Source: CAZYSK01 sp964649415 (GTDB lineage Bacteria > Chloroflexota > Anaerolineae > B4-G1). Taken from it: a DNA stretch of 29,058 nucleotides. Positions 1-6,472 of this stretch are shown piece by piece. The stretch is taken from assembly GCA_964649415.1 (NCBI GenBank), contig CAZYSK010000075.1, positions 1-29,058 on the forward strand. Reading direction: 5' to 3'. Every line of letters starts with the position of its first letter. Position 1 is the first letter of the stretch. Under the pieces are notes generated by a model, which worked only from the letters and a program-made list of their open reading frames with translations, searched no databases and was not told where the DNA came from. A program made the translations under genes and the position numbers.

Positions 1-55
1 CTCCGACAGTGGACGGCATGATCGGAACACGTGGACGATTTCATCGGAATACGCA
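1..55. mobile_element. Possible end of an IS21-type insertion sequence (partial)
   Basis: Two imperfect 22-bp tandem units lie at 9-30 and 31-52 (17 of 22 positions match by eye). Both have the pattern GTGGACG, five variable bases, ATCGGAA, one base, AC. Short tandem repeats at the tips and a terminal CA are typical of IS21-family ends, and the repeat block finishes in ...ACGCA at 55. The recombinase reading frame on the minus strand loses its family-like sequence exactly here, after the LDELVW motif (W codon 57-59). The element body lies outside the window, so identity and orientation are inferred. Confidence 0.4.
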
Positions 56-1160
56 GCCAGACGAGTTCGTCCAATTGGGAAGTCGGCATGAAGCGTGATT
101 TGCAGCGTTCTCCTGGAGCTTTACGCAGCGCATCTGTGTGGCCCTTGCAGACGTAGTAGTGGTACCTGCCACTGTGCAACGTGCGTGCGTGAGCGCTCAG
201 TCGGCATATTCCACAACTCACCAGGCCACGCAAGAGGTACTGATGAGCTTTGTTGTTCCGCAGCGCCTTCTGTTGGTTGAGCGATAGCTTGGCCTGCACC
301 TGATCAAACACATCCTGGCTTATCACAGCGGGCACGGGGATGGGGATCCATTCCTCCTTGGGCCGCTCCACGGTACTTTCCCCTTTCCCGATCGGGCGCA
401 AGGCGGATAGCCGACGCTTTGAAGGCACCACCCGCAGGCGATTTGCGTAAGCAACCCCAGTATAGGCGTGGTTCGTCAAGATGTTTCGCACTGTCGATAC
501 ACTCCAGCGTGACTTCCCTGTCGGTGTCGGCAGCTCCAGATCGGTGAGTCGCTTCGCCACACGATATAGAGTAACGCCTGGCTCCAGATACCACTCAAAC
601 ATCTGTGACACGCTGGCCGCTTCCGCTTCGTCTAGCCGTACTCCGTCCGGATCGCGAGGGTGATCTGGATCGACGCGGTAGCCGTAAGGTGGTCGTCCCC
701 AAGGCAATAGCTTTCCTGCCCGGTATTTCGTCAGCCGCCCACGGCGCATACGGTCGGTAATCAGGGTGCGCTCGTACTCTGCCACGGCACCTCGGATCTG
801 CAGCAGCAACCGATCGTTGGGATCATCACTCATCGGGTGATCCAGGAACTCGACGCGGATACCGAGCTTCTCCAGCTCCTCAAGCACCAGCATCTGATGA
901 ACGTAGTTGCGGGCCAGTCGGTCTGGCTCGGTTACCAGAACCGCATCGAATTCAACTAACGTGGCTCGGTCTCGCAGACTGTCCATGCCTGGACGGCTCA
1001 ACTTGGCTCCACTGTAGCCATTGTCCACGAACACGTGCTCCGGCGCCAGCGACCAATGCTTCTCCTTGATGTGAGCCCGTAACCGGGAGAGCTGCTGTTC
1101 GACCGTCTGGGCTTGTGCCTGCCCTGGCGTGGACACCCGAGCGTAGATCGCTGTCCTCAT
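1..1160 (-). CDS. Large serine recombinase, 3' end interrupted or beyond window
   Basis: Site-specific recombinase of the large serine (resolvase/invertase) family, which cuts and rejoins DNA through a serine-phosphodiester intermediate. The frame opens at an ATG (1158-1160) behind a GAGGAGGGG ribosome site and stays open for about 386 codons to the window edge. The N-terminal resolvase domain begins MRTAIYARVS with the catalytic Ser10 and shows the EYERTLITDRMRRG segment. A recombinase domain follows (WGRPPYGYRVDP through TVRNILTNHAYTG). A zinc-ribbon then has a CGIC pair and later Cys residues (YYVCKG, ERCKS). The coiled-coil tail expected after LDELVW is replaced by unrelated residues encoded by repeat DNA at 1-55, so the gene is probably truncated by an insertion. 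About 386 residues compares with roughly 500 usual for the family. It probably belonged to an integrated element now decaying. Confidence 0.75.
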   Translation of the reverse strand, partial: MRTAIYARVSTPGQAQAQTVEQQLSRLRAHIKEKHWSLAPEHVFVDNGYSGAKLSRPGMDSLRDRATLVEFDAVLVTEPDRLARNYVHQMLVLEELEKLGIRVEFLDHPMSDDPNDRLLLQIRGAVAEYERTLITDRMRRGRLTKYRAGKLLPWGRPPYGYRVDPDHPRDPDGVRLDEAEAASVSQMFEWYLEPGVTLYRVAKRLTDLELPTPTGKSRWSVSTVRNILTNHAYTGVAYANRLRVVPSKRRLSALRPIGKGESTVERPKEEWIPIPVPAVISQDVFDQVQAKLSLNQQKALRNNKAHQYLLRGLVSCGICRLSAHARTLHSGRYHYYVCKGHTDALRKAPGERCKSRFMPTSQLDELVWLRIPMKSSTCSDHAVHCR

Positions 1161-1308
1161 AACGCCCCTCCTCTTTGGTCTGGGTCGATACTTCCTCGTG
1201 ACTTGCTGCTCGAGCCCATCTCAGGAGGGACTGGTAAGCTAGATCCCATCGACGTTGGCCACCCATCTGCCGCACTACCTGTCTGTTGACGATCCACTTC
1301 TGCTTCAT
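952..1308 (-). CDS. Small ORF upstream of and overlapping the serine recombinase
   Basis: An ATG at 1308 sits about five bases after a clean AGGAGG, which supports translation. The first 55 or so residues (MKQKWIVNRQVVRQMGG, then QRRWDLAYQSLLRWA) look protein-like and basic, perhaps a small DNA-binding or accessory protein of the recombinase element. From about 1160 onward the frame runs inside the recombinase gene for some 200 bases, and those residues are probably not meaningful. Either the overlap is real, or a frameshift has removed the original stop near the recombinase start. No family is recognised. Confidence 0.4.
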   Translation of the reverse strand: MKQKWIVNRQVVRQMGGQRRWDLAYQSLLRWARAASHEEVSTQTKEEGRYEDSDLRSGVHARAGTSPDGRTAALPVTGSHQGEALVAGAGARVRGQWLQWSQVEPSRHGQSARPSHVS

Positions 1309-1432
1309 CCCGCCCTCCTAGATGTGTGTACTCTTCCAAGAGGATAGCACACCTTGGAGGTTCTGTCCCCATAGCCTGAGGTGCTTTTCGCTTCCTCAGA
1401 TGAAGAACGCCTCGCCGGATGAAGCAGAATTT
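1309..1432. other. Gene-free stretch between recombinase leader and IS left end
   Basis: No coding signal is recognised here. The part next to 1309 holds the ribosome site for the small ORF at 1308. The rest is flanking DNA of the insertion sequence that starts near 1433. Together with the IS left end up to 1624 this is the only gene-free run of about 300 bases in the mobile region. Confidence 0.5.
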
Positions 1433-1467
1433 GTCATTTGTGATTATACCATCCCGAAAGGCTTTCG

Positions 1468-1493
1468 TTCACTCAAATGAAAACCTTACTGGG
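1468..1493. repeat. Left inner inverted repeat of the IS
   Basis: Reverse complement of 2903-2928 with four mismatches. It carries the shared CATTTGAG and GTAAG motifs. A short palindrome (CGAAAGGCTTTCG, 1455-1467) separates it from the outer motif. Confidence 0.65.
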
Positions 1494-1554
1494 ATGTCCG
1501 CCTCCTTTCTGGTTCTTGCTGGTTTGCCGACCTGACCAGAGCCGTAGTCGTAGT

Positions 1555-1609
1555 GGTGTGGATAGTGTGGGCAGGCACGCATTTTGTGGCTGTCCACACT
1601 ATCCACACC
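1555..1609. other. Long hairpin downstream of transposase gene
   Basis: Perfect 15-bp arms (GTGTGGATAGTGTGG, 1556-1570, and its complement at 1594-1608) that extend a few more pairs with one mismatch, enclosing about 23 bases. It lies 16 bases beyond the transposase stop, inside the IS. No T-run follows on the minus strand, so a classical rho-independent terminator is not evident. It may end transcription, stabilise the 3' end or block read-through into the transposase. Confidence 0.6.
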
Positions 1610-1624
1610 CGGACGTGAATCAAG

Positions 1625-2896
1625 TTACTGCTGAATAGGCGTCCGATTGAACGCCAGGTCCGATAGGTTGCCATTTGCGTTCTCCACCAACGTCAGATAT
1701 ACATTCTCGGCGTTTTCGGGAGCAGCACCGGGTAGAGTGAAGAGATGATCAATGGAATTGTAGATTTGTCGTCGTAGCTCACGCGGATTGATGCGGTCGC
1801 GCAGAGCTTTTAGCTGCTCTTGATGTTCAGGTAGGATCTGATTGGTGGCGCATAGACGATCAAAGGGGGTCCGTGCTTGATCGTGACGACGTCGAATGCG
1901 CATTTGTCCCCCGTTTTCACGAATGACCTGCTTTTCGACCAAATGCATCACCGGTTGGAAGAGGTTATAGTAGATCCACATCAACTCCAAGAGCCGGTTG
2001 GCGGCCAGTGTTTGAGCCACAGAATCGAGTCGATCGTAGCCCAAGTAAGCCCGAACGAGGGTTGAGTTCTTCTGTTCGACATTGCGATTGTCGTTCTTGT
2101 GATATGGGCGGCTGCGAGAAAACTCGACGCCCTGAACCGTATCGCCCCACAGGCGAACCATGTGGTTATTCAAGAACTCGCTACCGTTGTCTGGGTGGAT
2201 TTCCAGGACTGGGAAGGGCAAACGACGCAAGATGGTGCGGAAAGCGTGTGACATGACCAAGAAACTGCGTCCCAAGACAGCCATTCGTTCACTCCAACCG
2301 GTGGCTACATCAATCATCTGCAGCGTACATAGGTACTCGCCGCAGGCACTGGGACCGCAGTGATGAACCAGATCGACCTCAAAATGCCCCGGGGTGGCAG
2401 TGTCCCAAGGAATTCGTTTCATCGGAATGGATTGAGTCAGCTTGGGGCGACTGGGCGCTTCTCTGCGGGGCAGGCGAGGTTCATCTTGTTTGATGCGCTG
2501 CAAGATGCGCCCCACGGTGGAGATACTGACCTGTTCCAACTGCTCCAACAGACGATCAGAAACCTCTATCTCGCCATGACGAGCCAGGTGTTTGGCCATC
2601 CAAGCCAAGTTGGGCGTCTGTCGTTCCGCACAGATGTAGTCAAAGCTCTCATCGATCACGCGCAACGCATCATCCACCTGTGGGCCGTAGGTCCGACCAC
2701 GCTGCCTACGGCGGGGTTTGCGCTTCAGATCTCCACCCAGCAGGTGGATCAGGTGTTTTCGATGCAGCCCCGTGACTTGCTCCATTTCGTCCAAGAGTCT
2801 TCCTTTCTCTACTCGATCTGCTTTGGCATATCGCTTCTGTCTCTTGCGCAGGTACTTTCGTCGTTCATCGATGGTCATTTCGTCATCTATGGACAT
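1625..2896 (-). CDS. DDE (rve-type integrase core) transposase
   Basis: Transposase of the insertion sequence at 1433-2961. At 423 residues it appears intact, with no frameshift. A basic N-terminal region (residues 7-70, MTIDERRKYLRKRQKRY) is likely a helix-turn-helix DNA-binding part. The catalytic core shows the triad Asp175 (HFEVDLVHH), Asp236 (IHPDNGSEF) and Glu274 (NVEQKNSTL), with spacings of 60 and 37. The sequence NGSEFLNNH and RSRPYHKNDNR are characteristic of a retroviral-integrase-fold transposase group common in Chloroflexota and other thermophilic or anaerobic genomes. The exact IS family (ISNCY-like or IS481-like) cannot be assigned by eye. The start at 2896 is preceded by a G-rich tract within the terminal repeat; an internal ATG at 2878 is an alternative. 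Confidence 0.85.
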   Translation of the reverse strand: MSIDDEMTIDERRKYLRKRQKRYAKADRVEKGRLLDEMEQVTGLHRKHLIHLLGGDLKRKPRRRQRGRTYGPQVDDALRVIDESFDYICAERQTPNLAWMAKHLARHGEIEVSDRLLEQLEQVSISTVGRILQRIKQDEPRLPRREAPSRPKLTQSIPMKRIPWDTATPGHFEVDLVHHCGPSACGEYLCTLQMIDVATGWSERMAVLGRSFLVMSHAFRTILRRLPFPVLEIHPDNGSEFLNNHMVRLWGDTVQGVEFSRSRPYHKNDNRNVEQKNSTLVRAYLGYDRLDSVAQTLAANRLLELMWIYYNLFQPVMHLVEKQVIRENGGQMRIRRRHDQARTPFDRLCATNQILPEHQEQLKALRDRINPRELRRQIYNSIDHLFTLPGAAPENAENVYLTLVENANGNLSDLAFNRTPIQQ

Positions 2897-2902
2897 GGTC
2901 CC

Positions 2903-2928
2903 CCCGGTAAGATTATCATTTGAGGGAA
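2903..2928. repeat. Right inner inverted repeat of the IS
   Basis: Pairs with 1468-1493. Its GGTAAGATT core recurs as a direct copy at 2940-2961, giving a doubled motif at this end that may bind transposase. Confidence 0.65.
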
Positions 2929-2971
2929 CTATATCATCTCGGTAAGATTTTAGACGAATGAATACGTAGCT

Positions 2972-3000
2972 TTGACAAGCCCGATGCTTGGGGGTACAAT
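2972..3000 (+). promoter_or_regulatory. Sigma70-type promoter for upp operon
   Basis: A TTGACA -35 box (2972-2977) and a TACAAT -10 box (2995-3000) are separated by 17 bp, close to consensus. Transcription would start near 3007, leaving a leader of about 50 bases before the GTG at 3058. The -35 box lies only about 11 bp from the right tip of the IS, so the insertion spared the core promoter but may have removed upstream elements. Confidence 0.75.
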
Positions 3001-3057
3001 TTACATCCCAGGTATCAGTGCTTCAACCTTAAGACTGGATCCCTCAGGAGGTAAACG

Positions 3058-3687
3058 GTGACATCACAGGTGCACGTCTCGACCCATCCATTGGTGCAAC
3101 ATAAACTGACTCTGCTGCGTGACAAGGGCACGGACCCGAAGATGTTTCGCGAGCTGCTGCGTGAGATGGCCGTGCTTATCGCCTATGAAGCCACGCTTGA
3201 TCTGCAGACGGAGGAGACAACGGTGGCGACGCCGATGGGGCAGGCCACCGGCCGCCGTCTACGGGAACGGGTGGGGCTCGTTCCTATCCTGCGGGCGGGG
3301 CTCGGTATGGTGGAGGGAATCTGGAACCTGATGCCCAACACCGAGGTGTGGCACATCGGCTTGTTCCGCGACGAGGAGACACTCAAGCCGGTGGAGTATT
3401 ACAACCGCCTGCCGGTAAGCCCGACCGTGGACCTCTGCCTGGTGCTTGATCCGATGCTCGCTACGGGTGGATCGGCCGTGGCAGCGGTGGATATCCTCAA
3501 GCGCTGGGGAGCCAAACGCGTCAAGTTCGCGGGTGTCATCGCCGCTCCTGAGGGCGTAGATCACCTGACCACGGCTCACCCCGACGTGCCCGTGCACCTG
3601 GCCGCCATAGACGAGCGGCTTAACGACATAGGCTACATCGTGCCCGGGCTGGGCGACGCCGGTGACCGGCTGTTTGGCACGGGGTAG
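3058..3687 (+). CDS. upp: Uracil phosphoribosyltransferase
   Basis: Cytosolic pyrimidine-salvage enzyme that makes UMP from uracil and PRPP. Its 209 residues match the normal length. Seen in the sequence: THPLVQHKLTLLR at the N-terminus, VPILRAGLGM (about residues 75-84), the PRPP loop LVLDPMLATGGSA (about 127-139) and the uracil-binding C-terminus PGLGDAGDRLFGT. The GTG start is supported by AGGAGG at 3046-3051, six bases upstream. A near-consensus promoter precedes it and the WecA-type gene follows after eight bases, so the two are probably co-transcribed. Confidence 0.95.
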   Translation: MTSQVHVSTHPLVQHKLTLLRDKGTDPKMFRELLREMAVLIAYEATLDLQTEETTVATPMGQATGRRLRERVGLVPILRAGLGMVEGIWNLMPNTEVWHIGLFRDEETLKPVEYYNRLPVSPTVDLCLVLDPMLATGGSAVAAVDILKRWGAKRVKFAGVIAAPEGVDHLTTAHPDVPVHLAAIDERLNDIGYIVPGLGDAGDRLFGTG

Positions 3688-3695
3688 TCAAGGGA

Positions 3696-4739
3696 TTGGC
3701 TTCTCTATTCACTCTCGTCGTGTCTCTCGCACTGGCGCTTGCGCTCACACCCATAGCCGGTCGCCTGGGCCATCGGTTGGGCATCGTGGACCGGCCTGGA
3801 GGACGACGAGGACACAAGGGCACGGTGCCCCGTCTGGGGGGTGTGGCCCTGTTCGTGGCGTTCATGGCTGCTATCGGGCTCGCGGCCTGGCGGGGTACGC
3901 TCAGCGTGGGCTACGGCGTGGCTGATTTCACCCGTCTGGCCGGCCTCTTGATCGGCGGGGCGGGTGCGTTTCTCGTTGGCCTGGCGGACGATCGATTTGA
4001 TCTATCGCCGGTGGTGCAGACGATCCTCCAGTTCGCGCTCTCTCTGATCGCCGTCGCCCATCTGCTCTGGCTCGAGCGCTTCACGTTGCCCTTCGTCGGC
4101 TACGTGGAGCTGGAAGCCTACTCTTGGGGCGTTTTTGTCTACGCGCCTCTGACCATCCTGTGGGTGATGGGGATGATGAACACCATCAACTGGCTGGACG
4201 GGCTCGATGGACTCGCCGCTGGGGTTGGCGCGATTCTGTGCCTGGTGTTGGCAATCCACATGCACCGGGTGGGGCAGTCCAGCGTGGCGCTGCTCCCGTT
4301 GGCGCTTCTGGGAGCGATACTGGGCTTCCTGCCCTACAACGTCTCCCCGGCGCGGGTATTCCTGGGAAGCGCCGGGGCGTTTTTTCTGGGGTACGCGCTG
4401 GCCTGTCTGGGGCTCATCGCTGGCGGGCGGATCGCCACGGTGCTGCTGGTCATGGGCTTGCCCATCGTAGACGTGGCCTGGCAGATATTCGACCGCCTGC
4501 GCCATCATCGCTCGCCGGCCGAGGCCGACCGGGGACATCTTCACTTTCGTTTGCTGGATATGGGGCTATCGGAGCGGGTGATCGTGCTGTTGTACTGGGG
4601 CTTCTGTGCGCTGTTCGGCGTGGTGGCGTTGCTCGTGGCGTCTCGGCTTTACAAGCTGTTGGCTTTGGCTGCCATTGGCGTATTCGTGATCATCGTGTTG
4701 TCCTGGCTGTCCCGCCCCGGTCGCCCGCGCCGGGATTAG
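3696..4739 (+). CDS. WecA/MraY-family polyprenyl-phosphate sugar-1-phosphate transferase
   Basis: Integral membrane glycosyltransferase-4 enzyme that transfers a UDP-sugar phosphate (often GlcNAc-1-P) to undecaprenyl phosphate, the first step of O-antigen, teichoic-acid-like or exopolysaccharide assembly. It has 347 residues with about ten hydrophobic segments. Visible motifs are DRPGGRRGHKGTVPRLGG (32-49), Asp98-Asp99 in GLADDRFD, the NTINWLDGLDGL magnesium/substrate motif (162-173) and a cytosolic HLHFRLLDMGLS loop near residue 275. It starts at TTG 3696, two bases after an AGGG-like site, and follows upp by eight bases. The stop overlaps the convergent protease gene by four bases. WecA, TagO or a related substrate cannot be separated by eye. 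Confidence 0.88.
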   Translation: MASLFTLVVSLALALALTPIAGRLGHRLGIVDRPGGRRGHKGTVPRLGGVALFVAFMAAIGLAAWRGTLSVGYGVADFTRLAGLLIGGAGAFLVGLADDRFDLSPVVQTILQFALSLIAVAHLLWLERFTLPFVGYVELEAYSWGVFVYAPLTILWVMGMMNTINWLDGLDGLAAGVGAILCLVLAIHMHRVGQSSVALLPLALLGAILGFLPYNVSPARVFLGSAGAFFLGYALACLGLIAGGRIATVLLVMGLPIVDVAWQIFDRLRHHRSPAEADRGHLHFRLLDMGLSERVIVLLYWGFCALFGVVALLVASRLYKLLALAAIGVFVIIVLSWLSRPGRPRRD

Positions 4740-5488
4740 TACTCTACCCGCATACCCTTCGCCCGCTCCAATAACCTCTCCATCAGCCAGAGAAGCGCGA
4801 CGAACGGCACGTCGACTGCTACCGTAAGCGTGCACATCGTCGCCAGCCAGTGCAGGGCCGTGGTCAGCGGCCTGGAAAGGGCCTCGACGATTGCCGGCCA
4901 CAGCCCGACTACCCAGCTCAGTACGCCGATCAGCAGCAGGAACAGGATCACCGGTGTCCACGCCTGCCGGTCGGCCCGGCTGGGTAGCATGGTGTTGCTC
5001 ACGGTGAACACAACGTATGCCCAAAGCCACGCGTTGGATGCCCGAGACACCGCTACAAACCCTGCGGCCATGTCTGTCCAGTCGCCGGTCTCCAACGCCG
5101 AGCCGAGTGTGCCGATACCGAATACCAGGTATCCGATCAGCAAGATCGCGGCGCTTCCAACTAGCAAAGGGGCCAGCCCGATCAGGCTGGCCCGCACCGC
5201 GTCGGTTCTCTCGACGGGGACGAAGCCCAACTGGATGCGTTGGCCTGCCCGTTTGGGCCGGATCGAGATGCGGCCTACCCTGACCCCCAGGAGCATGGCC
5301 GCGAAGGCGTGGCTGAATTCGTGGATAACGATGCCGGGCAAGAGTGGCAACGCATACAGAACGGCCGCCATATCGAGGTCACCGGTCAGCAGCAGCATAG
5401 CGCCCTGTAGATGGCGATGAATCCAGCGCTCCATCAGCAGCAGGAGCGCCAACGCGGCCGCGAGCCAGAGGAGCAACGTCCAATCCAT
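4736..5488 (-). CDS. M50-like (site-2-protease-type) membrane metallopeptidase
   Basis: Predicted intramembrane or membrane-embedded zinc protease of 250 residues with about six hydrophobic segments. The zinc-binding HExxH motif is HEFSH (residues 56-60) in a transmembrane context (PGIVIHEFSHAFAAMLLG). A later SNTMLPSRADRQAW segment (164-177) matches the position of the third-ligand motif of M50 enzymes, with Asp173 as the probable zinc ligand. This is a PSxxDR variant, not the usual NLLPIPPLDG. No PDZ domain is present. It is the last gene of the leftward glycolysis cluster, separated from tpiA by a long hairpin, and it overlaps the stop of the convergent WecA-type gene. Its substrate is unknown; cleavage of a membrane regulator is a family-based guess. 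Confidence 0.75.
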   Translation of the reverse strand: MDWTLLLWLAAALALLLLMERWIHRHLQGAMLLLTGDLDMAAVLYALPLLPGIVIHEFSHAFAAMLLGVRVGRISIRPKRAGQRIQLGFVPVERTDAVRASLIGLAPLLVGSAAILLIGYLVFGIGTLGSALETGDWTDMAAGFVAVSRASNAWLWAYVVFTVSNTMLPSRADRQAWTPVILFLLLIGVLSWVVGLWPAIVEALSRPLTTALHWLATMCTLTVAVDVPFVALLWLMERLLERAKGMRVEY

Positions 5489-5511
5489 CGGACTGTAGAA
5501 TACGAGGTGTG

Positions 5512-5558
5512 AGCAGGTGAGGGGATGGAGGATGCGCTTCTCCGTCCCCTCACCTGCT
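5512..5558. terminator. Long hairpin between tpiA and protease gene
   Basis: 19-bp arms (5512-5530 and 5540-5558) with a single mismatch enclose a 9-base loop, 29 bases beyond the tpiA stop on the minus strand. A second small hairpin (CCCGC, CGAA loop, GCGGG; around 5562-5575) lies between it and the stop. No T-run follows, so it may act as an attenuator or mRNA 3'-end stabiliser and not as a standard intrinsic terminator. Confidence 0.55.
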
Positions 5559-5587
5559 GTCCCCGCCGAAGCGGGACGTCCACACCG

Positions 5588-6361
5588 CTACTCCTGTGCC
5601 TGAGCCTCCAAACCGGTCTGCACAATGGCAGCGAAGTCCGCGGCCCGCAGGCTCGCCCCGCCCACGAGCGCGCCGTCAATCTCAGGCTCGGACATGAATT
5701 CGACCACGTTGCCGGGCTTGACGCTGCCGCCGTACTGGATGCGCATGGCCTGCGCCACGTCATCGCCGAACAACCCTGCCAGCGTCGCGCGCACCGTCCC
5801 GCCGATGATGGCGTTCGCTCCCTCACCGGTGGCCGGCACCCCGGTGCCGATGGCCCAGATCGGCTCATAGGCCACGGTGATGGCCCGGGCTTGCTCGGCG
5901 CTGATGCCCTCGAAGGCAGCGCGCACCTGGCCACCGACGAACGCTTCTGTCTCCCCAGCCTGATTCTGTTGCAGGTTCTCGCCCACACAGAGGATGGGCT
6001 TCAGGCTATGGGCCAGCGCGGCGTGGAGCTTGTTGTTCACCATCTCGTCGGTCTCGCCGAAGATCGTGCGGCGCTCCGAGTGGCCGATGATGACGTAGTC
6101 ACACAGTCCCTCCAGCATGACAGGACTCACCTCGCCGGTAAACGCGCCCTTCTCTTCCCAGTACATGTTCTGCGCGCCCAGCCCGATGGTCGAGCCTGCC
6201 AGCGCCTCGCGCGCGGCGGCCAATGCCACGGAAGGGGGGCAGATGGCCACATCGCAATCGGTCACGCCGTCCAGCGCGCTGCGCAGTTCCTTGATCAGCG
6301 CGCGGGTTTCCTCGATGGTTTTGTTCATCTTCCAGTTGCCAGCGATAAACGGTCTCCGCAT
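5588..6361 (-). CDS. tpiA: Triosephosphate isomerase
   Basis: Cytosolic glycolytic enzyme that interconverts dihydroxyacetone phosphate and glyceraldehyde 3-phosphate. It has 257 residues, a normal TIM-barrel length. The catalytic residues are in place: Lys11 in GNWKMN, His94 in IIGHSERR and Glu166 in AYEPIWAIGTG (loop 6 follows). The phosphate-binding segments YGGSVKPGN and GALVGGASL are also present. AGGAG lies five bases before the ATG. It is downstream of the kinase gene (111-base gap holding a GTCGCGG hairpin at 6403-6424) in the same leftward cluster as gap and pgk. Confidence 0.97.
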   Translation of the reverse strand: MRRPFIAGNWKMNKTIEETRALIKELRSALDGVTDCDVAICPPSVALAAAREALAGSTIGLGAQNMYWEEKGAFTGEVSPVMLEGLCDYVIIGHSERRTIFGETDEMVNNKLHAALAHSLKPILCVGENLQQNQAGETEAFVGGQVRAAFEGISAEQARAITVAYEPIWAIGTGVPATGEGANAIIGGTVRATLAGLFGDDVAQAMRIQYGGSVKPGNVVEFMSEPEIDGALVGGASLRAADFAAIVQTGLEAQAQE

Positions 6362-6472
6362 GTCGTCTCCTTGATTGGTGAGATATCTTGTGTATGATTC
6401 GAGTCGCGGGAGTCGGTCCGCGACGGAGTTAGAGTCTCTCGGGTGATTGTCCGCGGCTCTGGCGTTCCGGCG

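Larger units (their letters stand above)
1433..2961 (-). mobile_element. Complete DDE insertion sequence, about 1.5 kb
   Basis: The element contains one transposase gene flanked by inverted repeats. The inner pair is 26 bp: 1468-1493 against 2903-2928, with 22 of 26 positions matching (core GTAAG then TCATTTGAG). Outside each lies a second, weaker copy of the same motif (1433-1455 and 2940-2961, the right one CGGTAAGATTTTAGACGAAT), 35-38 bp from the inner one on both sides, so each end carries a doubled motif. No target-site duplication could be recognised, so the exact tips are uncertain by a few bases. The right end stops about 11 bp before the -35 box of the upp promoter. Confidence 0.65.

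Noticed and set aside
9..52. Tandem repeats considered as a CRISPR remnant
   Set aside because: Only two adjoining 22-bp units without spacers; better explained as an insertion-sequence end.
1157..1372. 71-codon frame ending in ATGA overlap with the recombinase start
   Set aside because: Composition is not protein-like and no ribosome site precedes it; the ATG at 1308 in another frame has AGGAGG.
6403..6424. 7-bp hairpin between kinase and tpiA as a terminator
   Set aside because: Short stem and no T-run; too weak to claim termination inside the cluster.
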